Assembly (NCBI RefSeq): GCF_003086295.3 | Contig: NC_092053.1 | Span: 90,802,745-90,866,744 of the forward strand | Length of the DNA stretch: 64,000 nucleotides | Reading direction: 5' to 3' | Origin: Arachis hypogaea | Lineage: Eukaryota; Streptophyta; Magnoliopsida; Fabales; Fabaceae | Shown: positions 1-11,090 of the stretch, one piece after another | Position numbering within the stretch: the stretch's first letter is position 1 | Layout of the letters: every line of letters starts with the position of its first letter | Program-made: the position numbers and the translations under genes | Notes under the pieces: model-generated | The model's database searches: none | What the model was told of the DNA's origin: nothing | The model's input: only the letters and a program-made list of their open reading frames with translations

Positions 1-964
1 ACTTGAATTCTATCCTATTTATACACTTTCTTCAAATGATCTTCAAGCCTTGAGTTGGGCCTTTGCTCTTGGTGGAATTGGGTTGAAAGAGGCCTTGGTT
101 GATTGCTCTTGGAGTTTGGAGAAGAACCAAAGTGAACCAAATGAACTGGGTTGGAGTTTTGCAAAAGTTGGAGTAAAAGTTTGAGCAAAAGTTAGGGGCT
201 AACTTTTGCTCCAACTTTTCATATCAGCCACCATAACTTGCTGCTATCCACGTTGGGACAAAAGTTAGGGGTCTAACTTTTGCTCCAACGTTGGCCTCCT
301 AATGTGTACTTATGGCGCCAACGTTAGCCCAAAAGTTAGAGGCTAACGTTGGCGCAAACTTTTGCTCCTCCCCTTGTATTTTTCATGTGCCAACGTTAGC
401 CCAAAAGTTAGGGGCTAACGTTGGCGCAAACTTTTGGTGCCCAGGGGTGATTTTCATGTGCCAACGTTAGCCCAAAAGTTAGGGGCTAACGTTGGCGCAA
501 ACTTTTGGTGCCCAGGGAGTGATTTTCAAGTTCCAACGTTAGCCCAAAAGTTAGGGGCTAACGTTGGGGCTAACTTTTCACCCAAAAGTTTGTGCAAAAG
601 TTTGAGGCTAACTTTAGGTCCAGTTTTTTGCTTCCTGGTTCAATTTCACTTATTCCATTGTCCTCTCTTTACTCCTAGCTATTCCTTCTTGCTTCAACCT
701 TTCTCCAAGCTTTCTTCACCTATCATTAATCAACCAAACACATCAAAGCTATGCTTAAAATCATGAGACATTCATTCTTTCATAATATGTGACAATTATA
801 GTATAAAACCTCATGAAATAGCATGAATTCATACATGGTTGATTAAATCAAAGGAAGCATGAAAATCTATCTAATTGACTTGCTTGTAGCTCAAGAAAGT
901 GCATAATTCTAATGAAAACAAAAGAAAAAGACTAGTTAAAATAGGCTAAGATGACTTGTCATCA
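1..964 (-). repeat. 3' LTR of element A (partial)
   Basis: Matches 3776-4713 almost base for base and ends at TCATCA (959-964), which is the LTR 5' terminus TGATGA on the minus strand. It keeps about 26 bp near 205-232 that are missing from the other copy. The rest of this LTR lies left of the window. Confidence 0.9.
315..568. repeat. Tandem hairpin array in the 3' LTR of element A
   Basis: Four units of about 72 bp. Each contains arms CCAACGTTAGCCC and GGGCTAACGTTGG around an AAAAGTTA loop. The same array lies at 4064-4318 in the other LTR. Two open frames (434-766 and 4183-4503) arise only from this array and its flank and are not genes. Confidence 0.9.
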
Positions 965-2916
965 CAACACCAAACTTAAAGCTTGCTTGTCCTCAAGCAA
1001 GAAATAAATTTATGCTCCAAGGTTCTTTCAATTAAGATGGATTGAAGAATAACTTGTAAAGTCCAGTGAGTGAAGTGATCAAGTGTCAATGGGGTGAACT
1101 CTAAATCATATGCTCTTGCAAGGGCTTCAGTGCTCACTAGTCCTCACATATTGGGGGTCTTAGGTCTTAGGATTTTCATCCAAATGGTATCATGGAGATC
1201 TCTTTATATGTAGTCACCTTGAAGCAGCTTATAGTTTCTTTGCTTTGGCCTTGACTCTAAGTGTCATGTCTCAAAGCGGCTCTTTAGATAAGCTTTCAAT
1301 CAATACTCCTAAACCAGTTGGTTTTAAGGTATTAGGTGTTAAAGCACCCCTAAGGATTTACTTGCTCAAGCCTCTTTCCTTGACACAACTCAACCACAAG
1401 CATTTACTAGGCTAACAACTCTTTGAGTCATTGTTTCTTCTTTCTTTTCTGCCTAGTAATTGATGCTCAGAGCCTTGGGCCATGTTCTTTTTGCTTTTGT
1501 ATTTTCTTTATTTTCTTTTGTTTTGTTTGCTGCTTCTTGGATCAATAGATTTTTGAGAATATCCACAATACTTCTTTGAACTTCATGTCCTGCCTATGAG
1601 CTCCCATGCAAGTTTTCACAAGCATGCAACCTCGATACATATTCATACAACTAGAACCGCCACTTCTCCTAATCTTTTTCTTGCCTCAAAATTGTTTAAT
1701 TCCTCAATCCTTCTTTTCAAAGAACTTTCATGTGATGCATTTTTTGAATCATTGAGTGCAAACAAGTTTTGAAGAAAATAGTGTTGTGAATGATCAAGCA
1801 TCTTGCTTATTGAATTGCAGAAAAACTATGCTATGCAGGCAGGCAGGGGTATTATGTAACTTTCAATTTAGCAACATCTGATACAAAATAATCACTGAAC
1901 AATACAACCTTTTGGAGTTTACTTGCTTTCCTTCTTCTCATCATCCTCATTGCTGGCCTTTAGGTTCATCTTTTGTTTCTTTGGTTGATGATGCTTAATC
2001 CTTCCAAAAGCTTGTATGGACCTCTGTAATGATATTGAAAGTTGCTTGTTCCCCAAGCACTTGATAGAAGAAATGGTTAGCTTGCATGATTTATTTATGG
2101 GATTTTGAACTTACTTTGGTGTGGGAACACCAAACTTAGTACCTTGCCAATGGTTCTAATGCATTGAATTAACCATGTGTGAAACTCTTTTTCTTTTTCA
2201 AAAGTGACAAAACTGAAAACTAAAGAATAGCAAAATAGTTGACTAGTTTATCTAGCTGCTTGAAGCTAGCATAATGCAGAAGGTGAGAATATGTTTTAAA
2301 TGAGATTTTGGTGGAACACCAAACTTAGAATCCTTCATTCTCCCTTATATTGTTTTGGTGTGCAACACCAAACTTAGCTTCTTGCAATATAGATAAAACT
2401 ACTTAACCTTTTTATTAAAATAGTTATGAACAGAAAACTACCTCAGGTTGGGTTGCCTCCCAACAAGCGCTCTTTTATTGTCACTAGCTTGACATCTTGC
2501 TCTTTGATTATGGAGGCTGGAAATCATAATGCCTCAGTTTTTCTCCTCTTGCTGTAGGATTCCTTTCCTCCATGACCTGCACAATCACAAACAATCCAAA
2601 TGAAAATTGGATATTCTCATGCCAGAATGTAGTCAGAGGATTAGTTGACACCATGTGTCAAACAGTTGGTAAACTTGAGAGATTAATGAACGAAAATCAC
2701 TTCTCTCGTTTATTTATCAAGCTATCAGAATCATATTCAGCAAGATAAACCAAGGAAACTTCACTCTATTGCTAAAGTGAGGTTTCAATTAGCTCAGACA
2801 AAAATTCAAACAGTTAGTGTGTCAGTCAAAAATTAAAGAAAAAGTGCTTGATCTAAATTGCCACTTCACTTAATCATTGTCAATCTAATCAATCCCCGGC
2901 AACGGCGCCAAAAACT
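965..2916 (-). other. Internal region of element A, non-coding
   Basis: No reading frame of note. The AACACCAAACTTA motif occurs at 966-978 (the LTR junction, in polypurine-tract position on the minus strand), 2126-2138, 2315-2327 and 2364-2376. The last three are right arms of small hairpins with TTTGGTG on the left arm. The PBS is at the right end. Confidence 0.75.
2892..2910 (-). other. Primer-binding site (tRNA-Asp) of element A
   Basis: The minus strand reads TGGCGCCGTTGCCGGGGAT, complementary to the 3' end of plant tRNA-Asp(GTC) including CCA. It is 6 nt from the 5' LTR end at 2917. This sets the element's orientation. Confidence 0.92.
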
Positions 2917-4713
2917 TGATGAGTATTTTGGTGGAAAAATGAATTTCTCCCAAAACACACAAATCTAACCGGCAAGTGTACCGGGTCGCATCAAGTAATA
3001 AAAACTCACGGGAGTGAGGTCGATCCCACAGGGATTGAAGGATTGAGCAATTTTAGCTTAGTGGTTAATTTAGTCAAGCGAATCAAGATTTGGTTGAGTG
3101 TTTTATGATTTGCAGAAATTAAATTGCATGGAATTAAAGAGAACAGGAAATAAATTGCTGAATCTTAAAGAACAAGAAATTGAATGGCAGAAACTTAGAA
3201 TGCAAGAAATGTAAATTGCGGAATCTTAAAGTGCAAGAAATGTAAATGACTTGAATTGTAAAGGGGATTGGGACTTGGATTTACAGAAATTAAACAAGGA
3301 AAAGTAAATTTGTATCAAGCAGAGAAGTAGAAGAGGGTTTGGGTTAAATCGGATCTTGAAGCAGAAAAGTAAATGAACATGAAAACAGTAAACAGAGAAT
3401 TAGAAATTGAAAGTTCAGATCTCAGGACCCAGAGACTAGAAAACCGAGTCTAGATCTCAATGCCTTCCTAGATCCAACAAGAACAATTGCAAGGGAATTG
3501 TAAATTGCAAGGAAAGTAGATGAAGAGCAATTAACAGAAATTAAATTCAATCAAGCAGTAAATAAAGCAGAGAGATCCAAGGATGAGATTGAAACAGAAT
3601 TTCTTCAATTCTCCAACCCAAGATCCAAGACAATTGTAATTGAAATTGAAAGCAATAAAACTAAGAGGAAGAGAAGTGAATTCTCCTTCCCCAAGACTAA
3701 GAAATTAAAGATCACTCAATATCCAAAGCTCTCCGAAAACTATTATGAAAATTCAAAGGGAAAGCTCCCCGAAGAACTTGAATTCTATCCTATTTATACA
3801 CTTTCTTCAAATGATCTTCAAGCCTTGAGTTGGGCCTTTGCTCTTGGTGGAATTGGGTTGAAAGAGGCCTTGGTTGATTGCTCTTGGAGTTTGGAGAAGA
3901 ACCAAAGTGAACCAAATGAACCGGGTTGGAGTTTTGCAAAAGTTGGAGTAAAAGTTTGAGCAAAAGTTAGGGTTTAGGGGTCTAACTTGCTGCTATCCAC
4001 GTTGGGACAAAAGTTAGGGGTCTAACTTTTGCTCCAACGTTGGCCTCCTAATGTGTACTTATGGCGCCAACGTTAGCCCAAAAGTTAGAGGCTAACGTTG
4101 GCGCAAACTTTTTCTCCTCCCCTTGTATTTTTCATGTGCCAACGTTAGCCCAAAAGTTAAGGGCTAACGTTGGCGCAAACGTTTGGTGCCCAGGGGTGAT
4201 TTTCATGTGCCAACGTTAGCCCAAAAGTTAGGGGCTAACGTTGGCGCAAACTTTTGGTGCCCAGGGAGTGATTTTCAAGTTCCAACGTTAGCCCAAAAGT
4301 TAGGGGCTAACGTTGGGGCTAACTTTTCACCCAAAAGTTTGTGCAAAAGTTTGAGGCTAACTTTAGGTCCAGTTTTTTGCTTCCTGGTTCAATTTCACTT
4401 ATTCCATTGTCCTCTCTTTACTCCTAGCTATTCCTTCTTGCTTCAACCTTTCTCCAAGCTTTCTTCACCTATCATTAATCAACCAAACACATCAAAGCTA
4501 TGATTAAAATCATGAGACATTCATTCTTTCATAATATGTGACAATTATAGTATAAAACCTCATGAAATAGCATGAATTCATACATGGTTGATTAAATCAA
4601 AGGAAGCATGAAAATCTATCTAATTGACTTGCTTGTAGCTCAAGAAAGTGCATAATTCTAATGAAAACAAAAGAAAAAGACTAGTTAAAATAGGCTAAGA
4701 TGACTTGTCATCA
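2917..4713 (-). repeat. 5' LTR of element A (1797 bp)
   Basis: Complete LTR, TGATGA at 4713-4708 (minus) to TCATCA at 2922-2917. It holds the hairpin array at 4064-4318, about 395-650 bp from its 5' end. The first bases of the interrupted element B follow at 4714 (CAGAT is the likely 5-bp target duplication; its partner is outside the window). Confidence 0.9.
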
Positions 4714-5598
4714 CAGATTATTGAACAAGAGGAAGTAGTGGTTGAAGCCTTAGGATATGTTGAGTACATAGAGGAAGCACAAATTGAAGAGCCTTCTTCC
4801 ATGGAGTTTGAAGTTGATGTTGAGGAGGAGAGTGCACAACCTCCAAGGCACAATATGATTGAAGAATTGGAAGAAGTGTCCCAAGTAATAGGCCCTCCTA
4901 TTTATGATGATTCCGTACCAACATATGATCCTTTTGAGCTTGAAGAATCCTTCCCCACTATGCTCGGAATTGATGATGAGGTAGATTTCACTCAACCTCC
5001 TATGTATGATTTGAGTGATGGGGAAGAGCTAGAGGACATTGGTGAAGAAGAATGTGAACTTAAGGAAGCTTGGCAAGAGGTAGAGCATGAAGTATCTTGC
5101 CAAGTGGTGGAAGCCTTCCAAAAAGGATGGACGGGAGTGGAGCGTGTTTTGTCAAGACCGTTGGGAACTCCTTCACCTAGGTTGTCATCTAATCCTTCAT
5201 TTGAGTGGGTAAAACTTCTAACTCTTAGTTTTATTATCCCACTTGAATTTGGTTTTCTTGAAACGGATGACCAACTTAGAGCGCTTTGTGGAATTAAGCG
5301 AAAGAGGAGGATGTTTAGTCGTTGGCGTTGTAAGTCTAGGCTCATTATGGTTGAAGCTTCAAGGAGAAAAGGTTGGACTAGCGCTCAATTGGATGGGTCT
5401 AGGAGGATAGTTTGGTGTTTCCATGAGAATTCATCTCTCTTGCCATCCGAAGAAAATCACCATGATCAACTCAAAGACGGGTGTGAAAACAAAGTGTGGG
5501 ATCCCGGATCACACAAGGAAGATCAACTTTGGGAGCCTATGGTTTGTGAAGAACTCCATCAAAGCTTGGAGTTATTAACCTTGAATGATGAAGCATAA
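4714..5598 (+). pseudogene. 3' part of an element B ORF, interrupted by element A
   Basis: Open frame of about 294 codons whose upstream part is cut off by the element A insertion. The ATG at 4705 lies in the LTR of element A and is fortuitous. The first 130 residues are very acidic (many Glu/Asp, with PIYDDSVPTYDPFELEES and similar runs). The second half is basic, with IKRKRRMFSRWRCKSR and then SRRKGWTSAQL. No protease, reverse transcriptase or integrase motif is visible, and I do not recognise a named domain. It is likely a gag-tail or accessory protein of a gypsy element. An untranslated region with no long frames follows. It cannot be expressed as a complete protein here. Confidence 0.6.
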
Positions 5599-5919
5599 TG
5601 GAAGTCCAAGCATTGGTGGATGTTCAAAGATGGATTCAAGCACAAGCCACCTTGATGAGGAGCTCCCCTTAAGTCCAACTTAAGAACAATAAACAAAAGT
5701 TCTAGGTAGGAAACACCCCACCATGGTAATATCCTTTCATTTTTCTCTATGTAAATATTAGTAATTTAGGTTTAATTTCATGTTTTAATTGCCTAGTTGA
5801 GTTTATCTGGGAGTCTAGTAGGTTAAATAAGGTTTTATGATGTTTTGATAGTTGATTGGAGGTTTGGAATGCTTGGTTTGGTGCAAAAACATAGAAAAAT
5901 TTTGAAAAACAGAGCACCA

Positions 5920-6195
5920 TCCATGCGCACGCGCACTCCACGCGTACGCGTGCCCAAGTATTTTCGGCCATCCACGCGCACGCGTCATGCACGCGTACGC
6001 GTGGATTGAATTTTCCCACTTTCCAGCCATTTTCCCGAGAGTTGTGCCTGAAGTGTGCCAACTTTGTGCCCCAGGGCACGCGCACGCATACCTTGCACAT
6101 ACACGTCAACTCTCTGCTTTACCATGCACGCGTACGTGTCAGCCGCGCGTACACGTTGCTTCTATTTCATCAATCCATGTTCACGCGCACATGTG
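5920..6195. repeat. CG-rich ACGCGTACGCGTG block in element B
   Basis: Repeated self-complementary words CGCGCACGCG, ACGCGTACGCGTG and GCACGCGTACG in otherwise AT-rich DNA. The same vocabulary recurs at 9168-9300 (element B LTR) and 46020-46150 (element D LTR). Confidence 0.85.
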
Positions 6196-8850
6196 GATTG
6201 CCCTGTTTCACCCACCTTTTTTTCTTCTCCTCTTTCCATTTCTTTCCTTCTTCTCTTTTCTTTCCACCCTTCAATCATCATCCAACACTACCAAGCATCA
6301 TGTAACACCATTTCTTTTAGTTAGTTAGTTAGTTTAATTTTTGTTTTCCATTATAAGTGTTGGATTACTAATCTTGTTTACCATTTACTACTGCTTATTA
6401 CTAATGAGATGTTAGTTTAACATCATTGTTTTAATTGTCATTGTTGGATTTCTGTGATGAGTTTGTATTTGGTTACTTGGTTTGGAACTTTCATGCTTAA
6501 TGTCTTTGAACACCAAGTACATGTTACGTTGCCTTTATGCATCTTAACTCTTTGAATTACATGTTTTGGCCACCATGCTTTCATTATCCATTGTTAAGCA
6601 ATTGTACATTATCAATGCATTTTTTTAGGATGCTTGTTCAGAGCATCACTTATTTCATGCATTGAGATTGTAGAGTTGTGAAGTTGGATCGGAAGCTTAC
6701 CTAGTGACATATTTTTTAGCTTTTCAAGCTTTGTGGACCATGCTTGCTATGTGATTGATTTTCACTTCTATCCTCTTTTATCTAAGTTCCATAGCATCCA
6801 CGTGTTTCACCTCTAAGTCACTTAGGTGTGGCAACAACTTCAATATGTGTCATTGATTGTTGTGTGAGTTTCATATACCATTTTGTTCACTAAGTCTACC
6901 TACACATCAATCAATGTCCATGCACTATCCAATTTCACAATGGCTTGATTAATTGCTTGAATGCTTTCATGCCTCTTCAGTACTTGTTTGGTTGACATAA
7001 CCTACAAGTCTTCTTTTGAAGTACTTCAAGCACACTAGAATGAGTGAAGTGTATGCTTTCTTTTGTGTAAATGTGACATGGCTTTTTATACTAGCGTGTG
7101 TGTGTGTTCTAAACTGCACGCAATTTTAGAACCCACACACCTATTTTTCATTAGTGTCACACTAATTCACTCGCTCAATTCTAGTGATTCACCTCATTCC
7201 AACAATTCACGCTTCCTAGCTTTTTGTATGTTTTCATCTTACGATGTTTATTTTGTTTTTCATGATCGATGCACCATAAGCAAAAATAGAAGCGGGAGAA
7301 AGAACACGCAGTAACCGGTTGACCTACCAGATGAAGGTGGCAACTCGGAGAGTCGCCATACCCCCTTGCTTATTTAGTGCACCGAGGACGGTGCAAACTT
7401 TTAAGTGTGGGGAGGTCGTCCGACCACTCGGCATTTTTGGGTAACAAGTTCTAATCCCAACACTTTTGCATTTCATTTTAGGATTCTTAGTTGCATTTTC
7501 TTATTTTGCATATGTATATATTAAGTTTAGTCAAAATAATAAAATTTTTCAAGAATTTTATCTATAAGGGCACCCTAATTGATTGAAAAAAAAATTATTT
7601 AGAACTTGCTTGAATTATATACTTTGTGGATCATGTCTTGAGCCAAGAACACAAGCATGTGAGATTTGAGCCTAATTGTGTGGTTACATCATACATAACC
7701 ACTTACTTTCCTTCTTGTGTGCATTATTCTCTTCCTATGATTGTAATCCTTGATTTGTTTAATTTTTTATGTCCATTATTTTGTGTATACATGCATTTAT
7801 ATGATTGAGATCATTGTTTTAAATAGCTCACTTATCCAAATAGCCTACCTTTTATCTTCCATTGTTAGCCAATTTTGAGCCTATGCTTAACCCATTTGTT
7901 CTTAAAGTCAGCACATTACAAGCCTAAGTGAAAAATAATAAATGTCCCTTGTTTGGATCTTTGATTAGCTTAGGCTAGTGAGAGTGTTCATTACTTGATT
8001 TTGGGAAAGTTGGGTATATTGGGTAGAAATAAAAGTATGTTTTCATATTTGTGTTGAAAATCTTGGGAAATGGGTACATACTCATGTATTAATCATGTGT
8101 AAACCATATGCATTGATGTTCTTGTATATATTTTAGTTTGAAAAGAAAAAAATTTAATCAAAAAAATAGAAATAGAAAAAGAAAGAAAAAGAATTGCAAT
8201 AAAAAGGGGACAAAAATGTCCCAAAGTCAAGGTTCAATAAAAATCAATGCATATGTGTGGTGATCGAAAGAGAATGCATGAGTGTGTGAAAAATTGAAGA
8301 ATGGGTAGTTAAGTTTGTTTAGAATTCTATAGGTTGTCATAGGTTAGGTGGGAAGTTTAAGTTAATCAAAGATTCAAATTTCAAGCTCACCTGACCATAT
8401 GCATCCTACCTTGACCCTAACCCCATTACAACCTATGGGAAGTCCTCATGATATTTGTATGTATGCATGAAATAATTATTGATTGTTAGATGAGAAACAA
8501 ATCTCAGAAAGCATGATTAGGAGAGAATTGAGTGAATCAACCCCATACACTTGAGTGCCTAGAGCGGATACACATCCGGCGAGGGTTCGATCGCTCAATT
8601 ACATGTTTCCACCCATGATCATCTTTCCTTGCAAGTTTGTAAAATCTTTCAATGATTCAATTCAATTGTGGGTTGATTTGATTGCTATTGCATTAGCCCT
8701 TGTGTTTACACATGTATTCTTGGAAATTGACTTGTTTTGACCAAGTGGATGCATTCATATAGATAGATTGCATTTAGTTAGCTTGCATTGAATAAATGTT
8801 GATACCCCTTGCTTCTTTCTTGATTTTAGCATAAGGACATGCTTAGTTTA

Positions 8851-8864
8851 AGTGTGGGGAGATT
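8851..8864 (+). other. Polypurine tract of element B
   Basis: AGTGTGGGGAGATT directly precedes the LTR start TGATAAACCC at 8865. This is the expected position and composition for plus-strand priming. Confidence 0.8.
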
Positions 8865-10455
8865 TGATAAACCCCGATTTTGTGATTTATCTTGTGCTTA
8901 TTTTAAGGGATTTTATCACCTTTTCCCACATTTATTCAACGAAATAGCATGATTTTGTAATTCTCCCTTGAATTGTGCTTAAGTATAAAAACATGCTTCT
9001 TAGACCCTTAAATTGGTGATCTTAATTCACTTTAATTCCATTCGATACCTTGATGTGTTTGTTGAGTGATTTCAGGTTCATGAGGCAAGTATTGGATGGA
9101 AGAAATTAGGAGAAAAGCATACAAAGTGGAGAATCCATGAGGAAACAAAGATTGGAAATGCTTCAGGGGGCGCGCAAGCGTACAAGGTGAGCGCGCGCAG
9201 AATCGACATTACACATCGATGCGCACGCGTACATGATGCGTACGCGCGGATGAAGAAACAGCCAATCGACGCGCACGCGCACATGGTGCGTACGCGCCGA
9301 TACTCACACGTGATCCACTTAAAGAAAAAACGCTAGGGGCAATTTCTGAGCTGCCCAGGCCCAAATCCAACTTGTTTCTGAGTATATTTCATACAGAATT
9401 GAAGTCCAAGCAAAGGGGGGAGCAATTGTTTGAAGTGTTAGCATCATGTAGAGTAGTTTCTAGAGAGAGAAGCTCCCTCTTCTCTCTAGAATTAGGCTAG
9501 GTTAGGTTAATCTCTTCTAGGTCTCGGTTCAATCTCATGTTTTCATCTTATTTCCTTTATGAATTCTTGCTTGTACTCTTTTATTCTCATGGTTTGTAGT
9601 GTTAATTTCCCTCTTTACTCTCTTTTGTGATGATGAACTCATGTTGGATTTGGTTTACATTTAATGCAATTTGATGTTGATGTTCCTTTCATTGATGAAT
9701 TAAGTTATTGATTTACTCTCCTTGCAATTGGTAGTTGGTAGATTTAATATTCTTGCACTTTTACTATGCTTTCCATTTGTACCCACCAAGTGTTTGACAA
9801 AATGCTTGGTTGGACTTTAGAGTAGACTTTGAGAATTCTTGGCTTGGAAAGAGTAATTAGGTAATCTTGAGTCATAAAAACCCAATTTAGATTGGTGATC
9901 TAGAATTGTTAGTTAATATTAATTCCATTGACTCTAATCTCTTGCTAGTTTAATTAGTGAGTTGACTGGGACATTTAGATTGAGATTAACTAGTCTTGTT
10001 TGGCTTTCTCTCATGGAAGATAAATTACACCTTCTTCTAATGTTGGAGATGACGAAATAAGATAAATTCTTGTTAATTATCGTTATTAGTGACTAGGATG
10101 GAACGCCTATGATCAAAATCCTTGCCATGAATGTCTCTCTCTTTATTACTTGCTTTCTCTTATTTACTTGTCTTCTTTAATTGCTTGCTTGATTTGCTTT
10201 TCTTGCCATTTATTTTCCGCCCCTTATAAATCAAACCCCCATTGTTCCTTCATAGCCAATAATTAACTAATTCATTGCAATTTCTTGTGAGATGACCCGG
10301 AGTTCAAATACTTCGGTTAATTTTTATTGGGGTTTGTACATGTGACAACTCAAATTTTTGGTGTGAGAATTGTTTGTTGGTTTGGAGCTATGCTTACAAC
10401 GAAGTTCTTATTTCTATGAGAGAAATTCTAGACCATCAAGCAAAACTCTTCATCA
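8865..10455 (+). repeat. 3' LTR of element B (1591 bp)
   Basis: Begins TGATAAACCCCGATTTT and ends CTCTTCATCA. A CG-rich palindromic island lies at 9168-9300, about 303-435 bp from the LTR start. The flank after the LTR is GCTTA (10456-10460), a possible target duplication whose partner is outside the window. Confidence 0.85.
9168..9300. repeat. CG-rich island in element B LTR
   Basis: Words such as GCGCACGCGTAC, GCGTACGCGCGG and GACGCGCACGCGCAC, which are partly self-complementary. All are CpG-dense and so potential methylation targets. Confidence 0.85.
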
Positions 10456-11090
10456 GCTTACAGGTAAATGCTTCAAGAAGATAGCTTGGTTTAAAAATTG
10501 GTTGAACCATGATCCTATGTGAGAAATTTATGGACCATCTATTGTTGGTTGTCTTGGTATTTTCCTTCTTGTCCACCAAAATAAAATGGGTCAAGTACAT
10601 CTTGAACTCAACAATCTTACCTTTCCATTTCTTGAGCAGAGGTTTAGGAATTGAGGCTTGGATCCTTCCATTCTAAGATCATACAGGCATAATATCAAGA
10701 AAGTACAGAAAAAAAGTTCTTGCAACTAATAAAAAAATATAAAAGTTTAACAAACTTGTCTAAAATCTTGAAGAACCATCTCTATGTCATTGATCTCTTT
10801 TTCATTGAATCTATTTGGAACTTCTCACAGATGGACAACACAAACCTAGAAATTCCATTCAAGTTTTCTTGCATTCACATTCATTAAACTATCAAACACC
10901 TCTGCCATTTTTATACGAAATATTTGTTCAAGCAGATTTTTTGTATATGTTCTATAAAATTTTTTGTTCAAGCAGTTTTTCATGTACTGGCTATGGTACC
11001 CTTATATAGGAAACTTTAAAATTTTGAACACCGGAAAAGCATATTTAACTGCGCTTGGCCAGCCCTTCTTTATTCACAAATTCTACTTGG
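10456..11090. other. Spacer between elements B and C
   Basis: About 635 bp of AT-rich sequence. No repeat partner is visible in the window and no coding frame is supported; the short open frames at 10815-11155 are low-complexity and run into element C. Confidence 0.5.

Larger units (their letters stand above)
1..4713 (-). mobile_element. Element A: non-autonomous LTR retrotransposon, left LTR truncated by window edge
   Basis: Bases 1-964 and 3776-4713 are near-identical direct copies. A primer-binding site complementary to the 3' end of tRNA-Asp lies at 2892-2910 and reads as a primer site on the minus strand, so 2917-4713 is the 5' LTR and 1-964 is part of the 3' LTR. LTR termini are TGATGA...TCATCA. 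The internal region (965-2916, about 1.95 kb) has no gag or pol ORF, so the element must move in trans. It sits inside the ORF of element B. By eye the two LTR copies differ by a handful of substitutions and one deletion of about 26 bp, so the insertion is recent. Confidence 0.9.
5599..8864 (+). other. Untranslated 3' region of element B
   Basis: About 3.3 kb with no credible coding frame. It contains a CG-rich block at 5920-6195, a small palindrome CACCGAGGACGGTG at 7380-7393, an internal AAGTGTGGGGAGG at about 7402-7414 that resembles the real polypurine tract at 8851, and an A-rich stretch at 8140-8215. Short frames here are low-complexity chance frames. Confidence 0.7.
4714..10455 (+). 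mobile_element. Element B: Ty3/gypsy-like LTR retrotransposon, right part
   Basis: Contains the tail of an element ORF (4714-5598), a long untranslated 3' region (5599-8850), a purine-rich tract AGTGTGGGGAGATT (8851-8864) and a 3' LTR (8865-10455). Element A interrupts the ORF at 4713/4714; the 5' part, including the 5' LTR, lies outside the window to the left. The family is inferred from the polypurine tract, the LTR form and general likeness to legume gypsy elements. No polymerase domain is visible here. Confidence 0.8.

Noticed and set aside
434..766. Frame with repeated TLAQKLGANVGANF peptides, also at 4183-4503
   Set aside because: It is produced by the hairpin repeats in the LTRs of element A, has no known domain and no promoter context.
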